From positions 2,976,001 to 3,040,000 of the forward strand of contig BJKQ01000001.1 in the NCBI GenBank assembly GCA_006538405.1: a stretch of 64,000 nt of DNA. Direction: 5' to 3'. The notes beneath the pieces are model-generated. The model saw nothing but the letters and a program-made list of their open reading frames with translations. It had not been told where the DNA came from and made no database searches. Shown here piece by piece: positions 23,501-35,105 of the stretch. A program made the position numbers and the translations under genes. The stretch's first letter is position 1, and every line of letters starts with the position of its first letter. This DNA comes from Hansfordia pulvinata (Eukaryota; Ascomycota; Sordariomycetes; Xylariales).

Positions 23501-26016
23501 CACAAACACACACACCACAAGACAACATGACCGGCTCGCCGCATGCCTTCTGCCCAAGCTCCGATCCGCCCTAACTTTCCCCCCTAATTCCTCTATTTCC
23601 CCGGTCCTGAGCCCCCGTCTTTCCCTCCTTCCCGGCCCGGACTCGGCGTGCGGCAGGTAGGTCAGGGCCGTCGCTCGCTTTGCTCCGGGGGCGGAGAGCG
23701 CTTCGATGGTCGTCGGGTCGGGCAATGTCCATCGGAGCAGGATTCTGGGGATGGACGGAACCCCGGGCTGGTCTATACGAGTAAGGGGCACGCAGCAATA
23801 GCGGTAGCAGCAGTTCAGGCACGAGGGTGGTAACATAAGCAGAGAGAGAGAGAGGGGGAGGGGGGGGGGGGGGGGGGGGATCATCCCCGGAGCAGAACGG
23901 GCGCGAGACACGCCGTGCGGTTGCTCGATGGCCAGAGTCACGGTGTGGGGACGAGGCGAGGAAGAGAAGAAGAGAGGGCGCAGAAGCGCGAGGAGAGAGA
24001 CATTTATAGAAAGACAATGCGATGTGTCTCTCCCGATCGAAGGATCAGAAGAACGAGGAAGGGGGAGAAAGAAAAGAAAAGAAAAATGTAAGCCGCCTAC
24101 CCAGAAAGGAGGTCAGACTTGGAAACAGAGACAATGGCGAGGGCATCGTGATCCGCGTTCCTAACAATGCCCCCCCAATCGTCGAGTCCGAACCGGGACG
24201 GAAAAGGGTGGTGGGTTCGATGTTGCTGTCGTCGTCGTCGTCGTCGTTGTCTCTGATGCAGAAATAGGCGCGTCAGAGACGAGATGACTGTCCGGCAGAC
24301 AGAGACACTGACAGACACGGGCCGGGCCAGGAACCCGTTTTGCGGGAAGCCCTCTGAACTCAAAGCCCACACCCCCCTTTCTTTTTCTTTTCTTCTTCTT
24401 CTTGGCCTCTTGCCGTCTCTCTCACACACACACAAATCTATGCTCTCGGAGTCGCAGCCCGTTCCTTTCCTTTCCTCTTCCTTCCTTCCACCCCCTCTCC
24501 CTGCATGCAGCACGCCCTCAACCATCACCGCCACCACCGGCTTCGATTACTTATCGAGGTCAACCCCGCCTCGGCCGGCCCGGCAGCCCGCGTTCTGCCC
24601 TGTTCTTTTTTTTTTTTTTAAATTTGTGGCTACAAAGCGCCAAACAACCCATCTTTTCTCTCTCTCCGTCGTCTTCTTGTCTTCAACGATCGAGATCCCC
24701 GGAGAGAAAGGGGGAAAAGAAAACTCCTCCTCCCGTAGTCCCGACCTCTTCGAGCGACGCGCACACGCTTCGGGGCTTGCTTTCTACCCCCTTCACCCCC
24801 TCCCAAACGCTCCCCTTTTTTTCTGTCTTCTCGGCGGGGGATGGAATGACGAAGGAAAACCCGAGACGAGACGAGACACACGCGGAACTCGCACCACCTA
24901 ATGACCACGCACCGGGCACCCAGAACCCGCCAAAGTTCTCCTTCCCCGCCGCCCCCCCCCCTCCGCCGAGGCGGCCGGCATCGCGATCTTTTTTTTTTTT
25001 TTCGTGGATTGGGGGAGGGGGTTTCAGTAGCGGCTCGCCGGGGGCGCATGCAAGCTCTCTGCTTCTGCGAGTGTACTGCGATTGGAGCGCGCAGGCCGGG
25101 CGGCAGTCGGGGACGGACGAGTGTGTCCGAGGCCAGAGAAAGGGAAAAAAAGGTAGATCATCATCTGGGATGTCAGCCCGGAGAATCGAGACCACAAGGA
25201 ATCGGGGGGCGTGGAGGAGGGGAGGAGTCGGGGGAGGGGGGGGCGCGAATCGGGCCTGCTGCAGAAGCTGTAGAGCGGCTCTTGTTCTCCCCCCTCTCTC
25301 CCTCTTCTCCTGGGTTCTGTTCGATGTGCAAAGAGGAAATCTAGGCCTCTCTAGATTGACCAATGTGGGCGTCTGGAGAGCTCGGAGGCGAGACTCTGGC
25401 TGTGTGGCTTGGCCGAAGCCTACTCGCCCGCTTCGAGTGTTTGCTTTTGCCCCAGTCCCGTAGAGCGAGAGTGATCAACACCATAGTACTCGTAGATGGT
25501 TGATCGGCCGGTATCGTCCAGCCTACTTTACACGAGTACACCGGGTCTTGTCGGCCTGCTACGCGTACGCAAGATCTCGGTCTGGTAGTACACGATGGCG
25601 GGTGGGAGTTGCCGTCGAACTCAGAGTAGAAGCCCGCATATTATGCAGTGGACGGGGTCGCTGGTACTGGGTTATCTTTCCCTTCAACCACGCCTGCGCT
25701 GCCGCACTTGCAGCCGACGCGTGTATCAACTCGAACAAGACACTCAGGCGAAGGGAGATCCAAATTATATGCTGCTGTATGCTAAACCTGGTATTCAGAG
25801 GCCGCGGGCCTGGGTCATCATCCGTTATCCATCATCAGTTCCTCGCTTTGTTCATGTCAGCCACCCGACCTAACGCCGCCGCCTAAATTCGACGCGCCCG
25901 CTACCAATCCCGGCAAAGTCAACAGGCGGCCAATGCCTGGGATATATGACCCTCGATATCGTCTCAAGGTGACACGGCCCTTCCTCGTCATCATGGCAGC
26001 CGCCCGGGGGTGGCGG
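20550..26016. other. Gene-poor low-complexity region
   Basis: About 5.5 kb between the converging SAM-HMG (+) and Brn1 (-) genes. The part around 24300-25400 is strongly strand-asymmetric, with long pyrimidine runs and poly-T tracts (about 24605 and 24990). This creates a 353-codon open frame at 24402-25463 that is made of low-complexity sequence and is not convincing. A 20-base G-run lies at 23860-23879. TACGAGTA-family octamers occur at 21491, 21845, 22569, 22726, 22921, 22939 and 25487. I see no protein domain. Confidence 0.5.
23840..23879 (+). repeat. (AG)n tract followed by a 20-base G-run
   Basis: An AGAGAG tract runs directly into G-runs, the last one 20 bases long (23860-23879). It is capable of G-quadruplex or triplex structure on this strand. 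Such tracts are also prone to length errors in sequencing. Confidence 0.9.
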
Positions 26017-28835
26017 CTAGATGCCGTCGGTAATTTCGGCAGTCCAGTCCTTGCGAATGTCAAGCTCGGTGAGGTCCGGTGTCTTCTCAATGGTGAGCCC
26101 TTTCTCGTTGGCCAGATGCAGCAGACAGATGAAGCAATAACTTGTGGAAATGTCGTCCATGACCGTCTTGGGATACACTCCCTGCAGGCTGCTCATGATA
26201 TCCGTGAACCTGAGCGTGGGGTCCGGACGATCTGGAGCCACGCTGGGGTCTGTCACGGTCGGTTCCTCCTCTGGCAGCTGGTTCGCGTTGCCAGGCTCCT
26301 GATACTTGTGTTAGTGCTGGACTGGGGACAAACGAGTGAGGTCGGGCAGGGGCAAGAGCACATACTTCGAAGCCGATTCCTTTCCATATCTCCTCCTTCA
26401 GTCGCCGAACATCGACCTTCTTGGCCTTCCGGGCATACTGCACGTAGTCTGGCCTCATCCGCCGCGTCGCTGTTACAAGCTGTGTTCCAAAGCCGCCTGT
26501 TGTCAGACCACCGTCCAGCATGCCCGTCATGCCCAGGTCTTGCGTGGCGGGCGCATCGGCCCCGGGCGAGAAGTGGTCTCTCGCGTCGGCAAACTCGAGA
26601 TCGTCATCGTCGTCCAGCATGCCTCCACCCGGCAAAGGCATTTCGTCCTCGAAGAAGTTTGCATCGTAGTCTCCCATGGCGTTCTCCCCCTCGGTACTCT
26701 GCTGCGGCTCTCTCAGGGCCCAGAAAGCCTCGTCCATGTCGCCGGGGGCCACGTTCTCGGGCTGGCCTGCATTGCCAAAAAGCCCCATGCCGCCAAATTG
26801 TCGTCGCCGGCTCAGGCGTGCCTTGGGCTTGAGGAACAGGCTGAGCAGCTGGGTGGAGTTGAAGTGCTTGTCGTCGGGCAGCAGGTTCCTCGTCTTGGAC
26901 TTCCAGTCCTTCTTGGGCAGAGAAATGACCGAGTTACTCGTGGCTTGGGTGTAGATGGTCTCGGCCAACTTGGGGTCCAGAGGGGACGCAAAGTCGATCT
27001 CAAACGGCTCCTTCTCTTTCCGCGGCCGCGCAGAGGTTTCGGGCTTGTTGGCGTCCTTGATCTTTCTGATCCTCCAGTGCTCTGGCCCAGCCCAGTTCTT
27101 TTGCAGAGCCTGGTCGAAATAGCCGAGGATGTCATCCTCCCGTTGGTTGTCGGCGCCCCTGGGGTGCTTCATGGACACTACGAAGTCGCCGTTGTCGTCG
27201 TCCATGCCGTCCAGGCCGTCGGCGCCAGGCATGTCATCTTCGAGGCCGCCCTCGTAGGGCCGCATTTGGGTGTCGAGCGCGGCCTCTCTGGCCCATGCTT
27301 CGCCGCCTTCTCCGAAGGCCACGTCGACGGGATCGAACCCGCCAATGGCCGTCATGTCGTCGAACCCAACCGGGTTATCGTCGTCGATGAACATGCCCGA
27401 CTTGTCGCCGCCCGCTGCGCCTAGACCACTGTCGCGATCGCCAGCATCGTCGCCGTCGGCGTCTTGGTCCGAGACGCGGAGGAAAGGTATGTCCAGCGAG
27501 TCGGAGGGATTGCCGAGGTCGAAGGTCTTGAGGGATGGGCACACATCTTGCCCGTCCAAGATGCTCAGGTCGGGGAAGAACCTTGCGCCGAGAGCGGCGA
27601 TATCGATCTCGACGTCCTCGTCCTCCTCGGGCTCTTCGACGATGGTGGCTTCGCGGCCGTCCTCGGCCTCGTCGTCTTCGTCTTCGGGCCCGGCGTCCTC
27701 CCTCCTGCGCGGTTTGATGTGCTCGGCAGATGCATCGTTAGTGTCATCACTGCTATCAAAGACAATGCGCCCCTGGTGGTCAATCATCAGGTGGTTCAGA
27801 AGCAGGCCCTTGGCACCGCCCTCGTCGAAATCGGCCGACGCCTTCTTGAACAGGGGGTCGACCGCAAACTCGAGTTCCATCTTCTTGAGCTGGAGGGAGG
27901 CGAACGACGGGGCCAAGGTGGCCTCGGAAGATCGTTGCTGGGAGCCAGGCGTTAGCGGGGGCCGTGGTGGGCAGGGAAGTGGCCGGTTCGGGGGAGACGC
28001 ACCCTCTTCTTGGACTTCTTCTTGACGACGTTGCCATCCTGGTCGACCTCCTCTTCTTCACTATCCTCGGCCTCGTCGCCATCCTTGTCCTTTTTGGATT
28101 TGCTGTCGGCCAGACCGCTGAGCAGCTTGCCGGTCTCGGTGGCGACGCTGTCGACTCGGCTGGTGTAGATCTTGACGCAGCCGTCGAGAGTGCAACTGGC
28201 CCTCTGGAAGTTGACGCCGTCGCCTTCTTTGAGCAGGGACATGTCGTGGAAGTAGTCGATGAGGGCGAAGTTCCACGAGTTTGTGGCGTTGATCTTGTTG
28301 TCCGTGGCCATCTTCATCCACTCCTCAAAGTTGGCGAGGAGGGGCACGCGCTTGACGGGGGTGGCGCCGCCGGGGCCGCCGAGGGGGAACTCGTCGTCAT
28401 CCTCGTCCTCGTCGGCGCCAGAGGGCGCGGCGCCACGGCGCGGGGTGCCCGACTTGGAGCGGGGAGAGGCGGCGTCGGCATTTTCCAGGCGGAGGTGGCT
28501 CTTCTTGGGGGTGGCGGCAGCGGCCTGCAGCTCGTTTATCTGGCGCTCATGCAGGGCCTTGCGAGAGTGCATGCGACTCTTCTTTTCCTGGGCGTCATCG
28601 TTGAGAGCGATTCTGATGGCGGGGGAAGGGGTGAGAAGCCGGGAGGTCAGCGAGTGTTGAGCAGGGAGGGGTTCGTGATTGGACTGGAAGTGGGACGAGG
28701 GCGGTGGAGACGGAGACGGAGGTGGTGGTGGTGGTGGTGGTGGTGGTGGTGGTGGTGAAGGACTCACTTGGAGGACGAGCCAGAGGCGACTCGGGAGCCG
28801 GCATTGCCGCGGGGGCCCTGGGCTACGCGGGGCAT
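26017..28835 (-). CDS. brn1: Condensin complex subunit 2 (kleisin, Brn1/CAP-H/Barren)
   Basis: Kleisin subunit that bridges the Smc2 and Smc4 heads of condensin and is needed for mitotic chromosome compaction in the nucleus (family knowledge). Exons 28835-28768, 28612-28003, 27937-26366 and 26298-26017 join in frame to 843 residues, normal for fungi. The N-terminal kleisin region around residues 100-150 is clear (NFEEWMKMATDNKINATNSW, then ALIDYFHDM). Acidic, disordered segments follow, then the central FDQALQKNWAGPEHWRIRK region. The C-terminal Smc4-binding winged-helix part includes KKVDVRRLKEEIWKGIGF and ends with ICLLHLANEKGLTI. The start MPRVAQGPRG lies in a 68-nt first exon. The first intron (28613-28767) carries a long GGT/CCA triplet tract, and branch site CTGAC is present. 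The gene is divergent from the exchanger gene. Confidence 0.95.
28721..28757 (+). repeat. (GGT)n triplet tract in brn1 intron 1
   Basis: About twelve GGT units on the plus strand (ACC on the transcribed message) fall inside the first intron of brn1. Reading through it yields a spurious proline/threonine-rich open frame. Confidence 0.9.
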
Positions 28836-30388
28836 GATGGCGGCCTGGGGATGGGGTGGGATGAGGCGATTGGGGAGGGCGGAAGCATGGGTCGTGATGG
28901 GGGCGGGCGCGTTGCGATGCGATGCGCTCACCAGGTACGAGTAGTCGTACTACCTAAGGTGTGTACGCACACAGCAGCGGCAGTGGAGGTCAGGTCAAGT
29001 TGGTTGTCCCGCACAGCAGGCGGCGGCGGGCGGGCGCACGCGCAGGGCCAATGACAGGGCGCGGTTGTGTTGCCTTGCGAAGCCAAGTAAACAAAAGAGA
29101 GCGCTAGCGGGCAGATAGGTGAGGAATCTACCTCGGTACCTAGATACCTCAGACACCAGGGATGGTTCGTATCTTACTCGTATCTTGGGCGCGTTTGACC
29201 CCAATCTGGCAGCCGACGGTATTCAGACTGGCGACTCGCGATAGAAACACGGGACGGAGTGCATGACGACAGCTGCGTGTTGACGTGGACACCCACGCTT
29301 GACCAACTCGTCTGGGCCCGCCGCGCGTTGATGGCGGGATCTTGGCATTGGCTGGCTTCGGTGCTTGGGTCGGTTGCCTCCTCCTCGGCAGTCGATGGGG
29401 GAATCATCATTGCCATGGATGCTCCCCTGCCTTGGCTGCCGAAAACAAGCAGAATTCGCCGGCTCATGGCGCAGTGGCAGGCGGACTTGGACACAGCCTC
29501 GCCGTTCTGCTAACGAATACTACTCGGAGCGCAGGGCACGTGCCGGGTTGCCTCTTGGACTTACTCGTACCTAGGTAAGTTAGCCACGAGTAAAGTAGGT
29601 AGGTAACTTGAACTATAGATCCATGCCTGTGCCGACCAAACGATACCTAATGAGAGGTCTCTTCTCGTCTCGTCTTGTCTCGTCTCGGGGCATGACCCGT
29701 GCTCACTCGTACCTCTTGTTCTTCCACTTTCTCGTCTCGGGCAGGCATCCAGTCGCCAAGATAAGAGTGCCGCAGACGGACGGACATTGTTCGAGAACGG
29801 ACCCAAACAGGACCCGACCCGTCGTCAGTCAGTCGCAAGTCCCCGGGGGGCGGAGTCCAGAGAGCGAGTGTGAGTGGCGTGGCCCCGCCTCACCGTCCAC
29901 GTCAAGTCCAACAACCTGTCATATGGAAGCCGAGCCGGGCGGGTTCAAGTCTCAGGTCTGAAAAGGTGAGGCAGGTTCCAGTGAGGCTTCCACTGAGGCG
30001 AGGCAGGCGGGCAAGACAGGCAGGCAGGTAAGGTAGGTACCGGACCAGCAACGCCGCCTCCAGCTGCCACTTCTTCCTCTTCTACTTTCCACGACCTCGG
30101 ACTCGCTTCCTTCCTTAGGTATCTCTCGTACCTTACCTCACCTACCCTACCTTCATTCTTCAACCCACTCTCCCTTCCCATCTCCGACCTCGCCCCCCCC
30201 GCCAATCCCGCCTGCGCTCATCGCCGCCCTCCCGTCGGTGACCGCGGCGACAGCTTCAAATAAGGAACACACCCGTCTCTCCGCAGCCACGCCTTCTCAA
30301 CTGCATCGTCCGTCCTATCGTGCTCGTACCATGGCGCTGGCGTCGTCGATCCCCAACACCCCCCTCTCCCGCCACTGACACCACCGCC
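28836..30388. promoter_or_regulatory. Divergent intergenic region between brn1 and the exchanger
   Basis: About 1.55 kb shared by two divergently transcribed genes. It contains TACGAGTA-family octamers at 28936, 29175 and 29562, and a TACCTAGGTA-like element near 29568. The last 350 bases before 30389 are pyrimidine-rich and have only one ATG (30331), which starts an upstream ORF. No gene is supported. Confidence 0.5.
30331..30378 (+). promoter_or_regulatory. Upstream ORF of 15 codons in a strong start context
   Basis: ATG at 30331 in the context ACCATGG opens a 15-codon frame that stops at 30378, ten bases before the exchanger start at 30389. It is the only ATG I see in the preceding leader. 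Position and context suggest it could reduce or tune translation of the main frame. Whether the transcript includes it is not known. Confidence 0.55.
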
Positions 30389-33300
30389 ATGGCCGCCTCC
30401 CGACCTGCCCGGCCCAGGCACAGCGCGCGCCCCTTCTTCGCCACTCTCCTCATCTTCACCCTCCTCGCCGCCTGTCAGCTGCTGCTCCGCCGCGCGTCCG
30501 CTGCTGCCCCGACCCCGGCCCCGGCCCCGGCCCCGGAGGTCCCTGGCTATGCGCCCGCGCATGCGCATGCATTAGCGGCCCGCTCCGATCTCGACCTCGA
30601 CCTCGTCCGCAACCGCACCCGCAACCTCGACCTCGACCTCGACCTCGATCGCCGCGACGTCAAGGCCGAGTGCAGCGCCGTCCACAGCGCTGCCGACCAG
30701 TGCGCCTTCGTCAAGCAGAACTGCCACGACGACGAGGCTGGCCTCTTCGAGTACCTCACTCTCTACTACTGCGACCTCGCCTCCGTCAAGCCCGTCGCCT
30801 TTGCCATCCTCGTCGCCTGGCTCGGCCTGCTATTCACCACCATCGGCATCGCCGCCAGCGACTTCTTCAGCATCAACCTCAGCACCATCTCCACCGTTCT
30901 CGGCCTCAGCCAGAGCCTCGCCGGCGTCACCTTCCTCGCCCTCGGCAATGGCTCCCCCGACGTCTTCAGCACCTTCGCCGCCATGGGCTCTAACAGCGGC
31001 AGCATGGCCGTCGGCGAGCTCATCGGCGCCGCCAGCTTCATCACCTCCGTTATTGCCGGCTCCATGGCCCTCGTCCGCGAGTTCAAGGTCGGCAAGCGAA
31101 CCTTTGTCCGCGACATCTGCTTCTTCATCGCCGCCGTCGCCTTCGCCATGTCGTTTCTCTCCGACGGCAACCTGCAGCTGTGGGAGTGCTGCGTCATGAT
31201 TGCCTTCTACGTCTTCTACGTCGTCGTCGTCGTCGCCTGGCACGCCTATGGCAAGCGCGCCAAGGCTCGCCGCGCCAGGGAGGCCGCCTCGCGCGGCCAC
31301 TTCTACGGCTCTGGCATCGCCCACGGCAACGACGAGCTGGAGCCGTACCGGGACGAGCCCGACGAGGAAGACCCGACCCACGGCGGCCCCATGTCCTCCA
31401 GCGTCGACATCAGCGTTCTGGAACGTGGCCCTCGAATCCAGATCGGGGATGACGATGGGGATGGAGACGAGGACGACAACTCGGACCACAATCAGCACGT
31501 CGCGGCCGAGATGGCGAGTAGCATGCGTCTGATCCGTCCTCGTGGCAGGAGAAACACGTCCACCATCACCCCGATCAGGCCCAGCTTGGTGGGCGCCCTC
31601 GAATTCAGGTCTGTTCTGTCTTCGCTGCAGCAAGAGGGAAACGTGCGCATGAGACCCTTGCACGCCCGTACCCATTCGGCCGACGGGCTCGGTCGTCGGA
31701 GACTGAACTCTTACGACGCCAGAGCCTCGCCAGGTGCCCAGACCGTGCAGGGAGTGCAGTCCCAGTCCACCCCGGGCCCCAGCCGGAACAGGGCATCGTC
31801 TTCCGGCGCTGTGCCCCAGTCTCTTGACGCCGATCTGACCCGTGGAAACACTCCCGATAGTCGGGCTAGAAGCGCGTCGCAAAACCCCCACACAGTGGGT
31901 GGCATGTTGGCGCCCCCTCCTGCTGCTGGTCAACTCGCAGCCCCGACGGCAGATGACGGTGCATCGGTGCCCTCGTCCCCCGCGAGCACATCCAGGTCGA
32001 GCTTTAGCACCTCTCAGCCTGATGAGAACCGGGGTCTTTCCCCCCAGCTATCTCCCTTCCCGTCTTTCACCGACTCGCCTCTCGAGATGCCGCCGAACGG
32101 GCTGCAGCTCCCACAGCTAGTCCTCCCTAGCCCGGGCATCCCGCGCCGGGACTCGTATCTGACCTTTCCCGAGCTGCCTTCCCCAAACCCGTCAGGTGGT
32201 GGCCGTATAGAGTGCTGCCTCCCCCTCACGTGGTTCTCGGCACTCTGTTCCCAACGATCCAGGGCTGGGGCGCAAAGACTATCTGGGACAAGATGCTCAG
32301 CGTCGTCTCTATGCCCAGCATTCTGCTTCTCACTCTGACTCTGCCTGTAGTGGAGACGGACAGGGCAGAAGACGATGCTGAAGGCAGCGTAGATGGTGCA
32401 GCGTCCGTCCACGTCAACGACGCAACCTCGCCAACTTCGCCCGGCCCGCGCGACGTCGCCGACGCCGATGAATCTGAGTGGCAGCGGTACAGGCGTGTCA
32501 CGCGGTCGATTCATTCGGGCGCCTCCACGCCGCCCCTCATCGCGCTGGACGCGCCCGAGGAAAACCAAGGCGCCGCCTCGCACCAGCCTCACCTTGTGGC
32601 ACCGGCCGTTGTCATGCACACCCCAAGCTTGACCACGGCCTCGAGGGGACCTCGGCCAGCGAGGTGGACAGCGACCCTGCCTGGAACCGATGGCTTCTTT
32701 TCCTACAGATCTTCACCGGCCCCTTGTTCTGTGTCCTGGTCGTATGGGCCAATATGGCCGAGGACCTGGCTCATCCCGTCAAGGTCCTAGTGAGGTCGTC
32801 GCTGGCGTCGCTCGTGGGGTCGCTGGTGCTGCTGGCGGTCTTGCTTCTCACCACGTCCGCGGACCGCAGGCCGAAGTACCATTTCCTCTTCTGCTTCCTT
32901 GGCTTCTGCATTTCCATCGCTTGGATATCCACGGTCGCAGGCGAAGTCGTGGGCGTGCTCAAGGCGCTGGGCGTTATCCTCAACATCTCCGAGGCGATCC
33001 TGGGTCTCACCGTTTTCGCCGTGGGGAACTCCATCGGGGACCTGGTGGCTGACGTGACCGTTGCCCGGCTCGGTTTTCCCGTCATGGCCTTGTAAGTTCA
33101 TGGACAGCCCCCCCCCCCCTCCCCCCAACTACCCAACCCTCCGCCGTAAAGGAGGCCCAAGGTCAAGAGCATCTCCCAGTGGCTGACACATGTGTCCAAG
33201 ATCGGCTTGCTTTGGCGGCCCCTGCTCAACATCCTCCTCGGCATCGGCCTGGGAGGGGCGTGGCAGACGATCCAGGCGGCCAACAAGAAGCACGCGAAAC

Positions 33301-33530
33301 ACCCAGACAGGCCCTTCGCCTACCTGCCCTACCACATCTCGGTCAACGGGACCCTGGTCGTGTCGGCCGTGACGCTGCTGGTGACGCTGGTTTTCTTGCT
33401 GGTAGCTCTGCCCTACAACCGGTGGATCATGAGCCGCAGGATAGGCTGGCTCCTCATTGGGCTGTGGACCGTCAGTACGACGGCAAATCTGGCGATTGAA
33501 ATAACAGGGGTGTGGCGCGAGGTTGCATAG
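30389..33530 (+). CDS. Na+/Ca2+ exchanger family membrane transporter (apparent frameshifts)
   Basis: Cation/Ca2+ exchanger of the fungal YDL206W/NCX-like group, expected in an internal membrane. It begins with a hydrophobic signal-anchor at residues 16-38, then Asp-Leu repeats and a Cys-rich lumenal segment. The first exchanger domain follows (LGNGSPDVFSTFAAMGSNSG). A long hydrophilic loop leads to the second domain (NRWLLFLQIFTGPLFCV, FAVGNSIGDLVADVTVARLG). An intron at 33092-33200 (GTAAGT, CTGAC) restores ALSACFGGP. The reading frame changes three times, each equivalent to one missing base: near 32190-32196 (before WWPYRVLPPP; a 41-nt intron is a weak alternative), near 32615-32640 (CCCC run), and at 33219-33224, inside the conserved run where SACFGGP and LLNILLGIG lie in different frames. 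The flanking motifs are intact. So the gene is either mis-sequenced or newly broken. Confidence 0.85.
33106..33126 (+). repeat. Poly-C tract in the last exchanger intron
   Basis: Runs of C interrupted by a single T lie inside the intron 33092-33200. The tract is non-coding in my model and does not explain the frameshift at 33219. Confidence 0.8.
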
Positions 33531-35105
33531 TGAATTTTGTTTGAAAGGGTGGGGGTTTCGAGAGCCCCATTTTCTATCGTGGGCTGTTTTGTTTACGGGC
33601 GATGCATCACCAGGAAACATAAGGAGGCGGGGGAGCAGAGCGGGACGACATCCTGGTCCGGCCCAGATTCCTTGCCCATGTTTGCCTTTTCTTGTTTGTT
33701 TGTGACAAGGCAACATAGCTTCGTTATACCAGTATTTGTGTTAGATACCCCCTATCACGGCATTTTCCACGGCGCACAACCGCCCTCGCCGCTGGCCGAC
33801 GTTCGGTCAGCACGATTCCACAGATGGTAGCAGATGCGACGGTGTCGTTGAACAAGCAGAAGGAAAGGGGTCATGAGAGACTTTCGAGAAGCATACGGTG
33901 GAAAACCTGCTTTTGGTCATTCTCTGTTCGCCTCTGTGGCACGCCTGCGAATGACGTGTGCGTACGTGCGTACAACCGACGAGTACCTCACTCAGGATGA
34001 CCTTTGGCGTCGCTGTGTGACGCCGCGGCCCCTGACGGTGGCGCAACGAAGAGGATCGTCGAGGGCAAGCTGCATGGGGACGTGACGAGCCCCCTTGAAG
34101 CAGCCTCCAATCTCCAAACCCGCCGGCGGGTTAGATGTGTCTCCGCTACCGTTGATGGATGGTGACTGTGTGATGCGGAATACGGCCTCTCGCGACGTCA
34201 AAGCTGGCTGCGTCGACGTGAGTTGGCGACCGACGTCACACGCATTGGAGGATGCAATGCATGCATGGACGGATGGATGGATGGTTGGAAATGAGCCCGG
34301 CCGGGACCGTGCCTCGTGCGCGGTCTCTGGTCAGCTTTCGCTTCTTCTGAAATTACGCCTCCCAGCAGCTGGTGTTGCGCTCGCTTTGCTCTGCGATACC
34401 GATGTCCTGGTGGATTTTCTCCCCCATCAGCCCGAATACCACGTTGCGCAGTTGGGGCCCGGCGGGCCAAGTTCGAGTTGAAAGCACTCCTGGCCACGTC
34501 TTGTATCCCTCAGAAGGGTCGAGGACACGCGGGAACCTGTGTGTACCATCGGTCATGTGCCAGGGTGATTGGCGGCGGTGCCTCGCTCGTGGTTTCCCTT
34601 TCCGAGACTCACACCAGGACGGGCGACTAGAGTGGACTGCTCTCAACCACCTAGAGACCCAGAGCGTTCAAGCTGGGTTGCACAGATACACAGAACAACA
34701 CGGTGGGCGGGCGCTTTTCCTGCTTCTCCTTGAAGACTTCCCGGTTGCGAAAATAGGCCGAGCTGACAGCGGATAATTGGGGAGGCCATGAGACAAAGAG
34801 AGAAAAAGGGGCTTCGAGAGGACACACAGACCGGGGACGCCGAGGAAGTTTCATGTGTAAGCGAACCAGTGAGAGTATCAAGGGCTATGATTATACTGAT
34901 GGGGGCAAGGTAGAGAGGGGCTTTGGAAGAGTGTGGTGTAGAGCGAAGGGATATAAAAGCTGGGATACCGACTCACATACTGACTTTGGGACTCCTCTTT
35001 CTGTATCCACGCTCATCTTACTTACCATTTGACCCAAGCACAAGAAGCAAACTACTTCAAACCTTCCCAAGCACCAAGCGGAATAGTCCTTTCACCTATC
35101 TCATC
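33531..35105. other. Intergenic region with promoter of the small His-rich gene
   Basis: The first part probably holds the exchanger 3' UTR. The region around 34000-34700 contains short open frames on both strands without domain resemblance, and a GGAT-type repeat near 34262. The end carries a TATA box and leader for the gene at 35106. No other gene is supported. Confidence 0.5.
34951..34959 (+). promoter_or_regulatory. TATA box of the small His-rich gene
   Basis: The sequence GATATAAAAGC gives a consensus TATAAA at 34952-34957, about 150 bases before the ATG at 35106. An AGGGG element of stress-response type sits at 34916-34920. A sharp TATA promoter is unusual among the genes in this window and suggests inducible or strong expression (inference). 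Confidence 0.6.

Noticed and set aside
24402..25463. 353-codon open frame on the plus strand
   Set aside because: Made of pyrimidine-driven Ser/Pro/Phe/Arg low-complexity sequence including poly-T coded Phe runs; no domain, and overlapping frames on both strands are equally open because of composition.
34923..35105. 61-codon N-terminal extension of the small His-rich protein
   Set aside because: Begins without ATG and overlaps the TATA box and leader.
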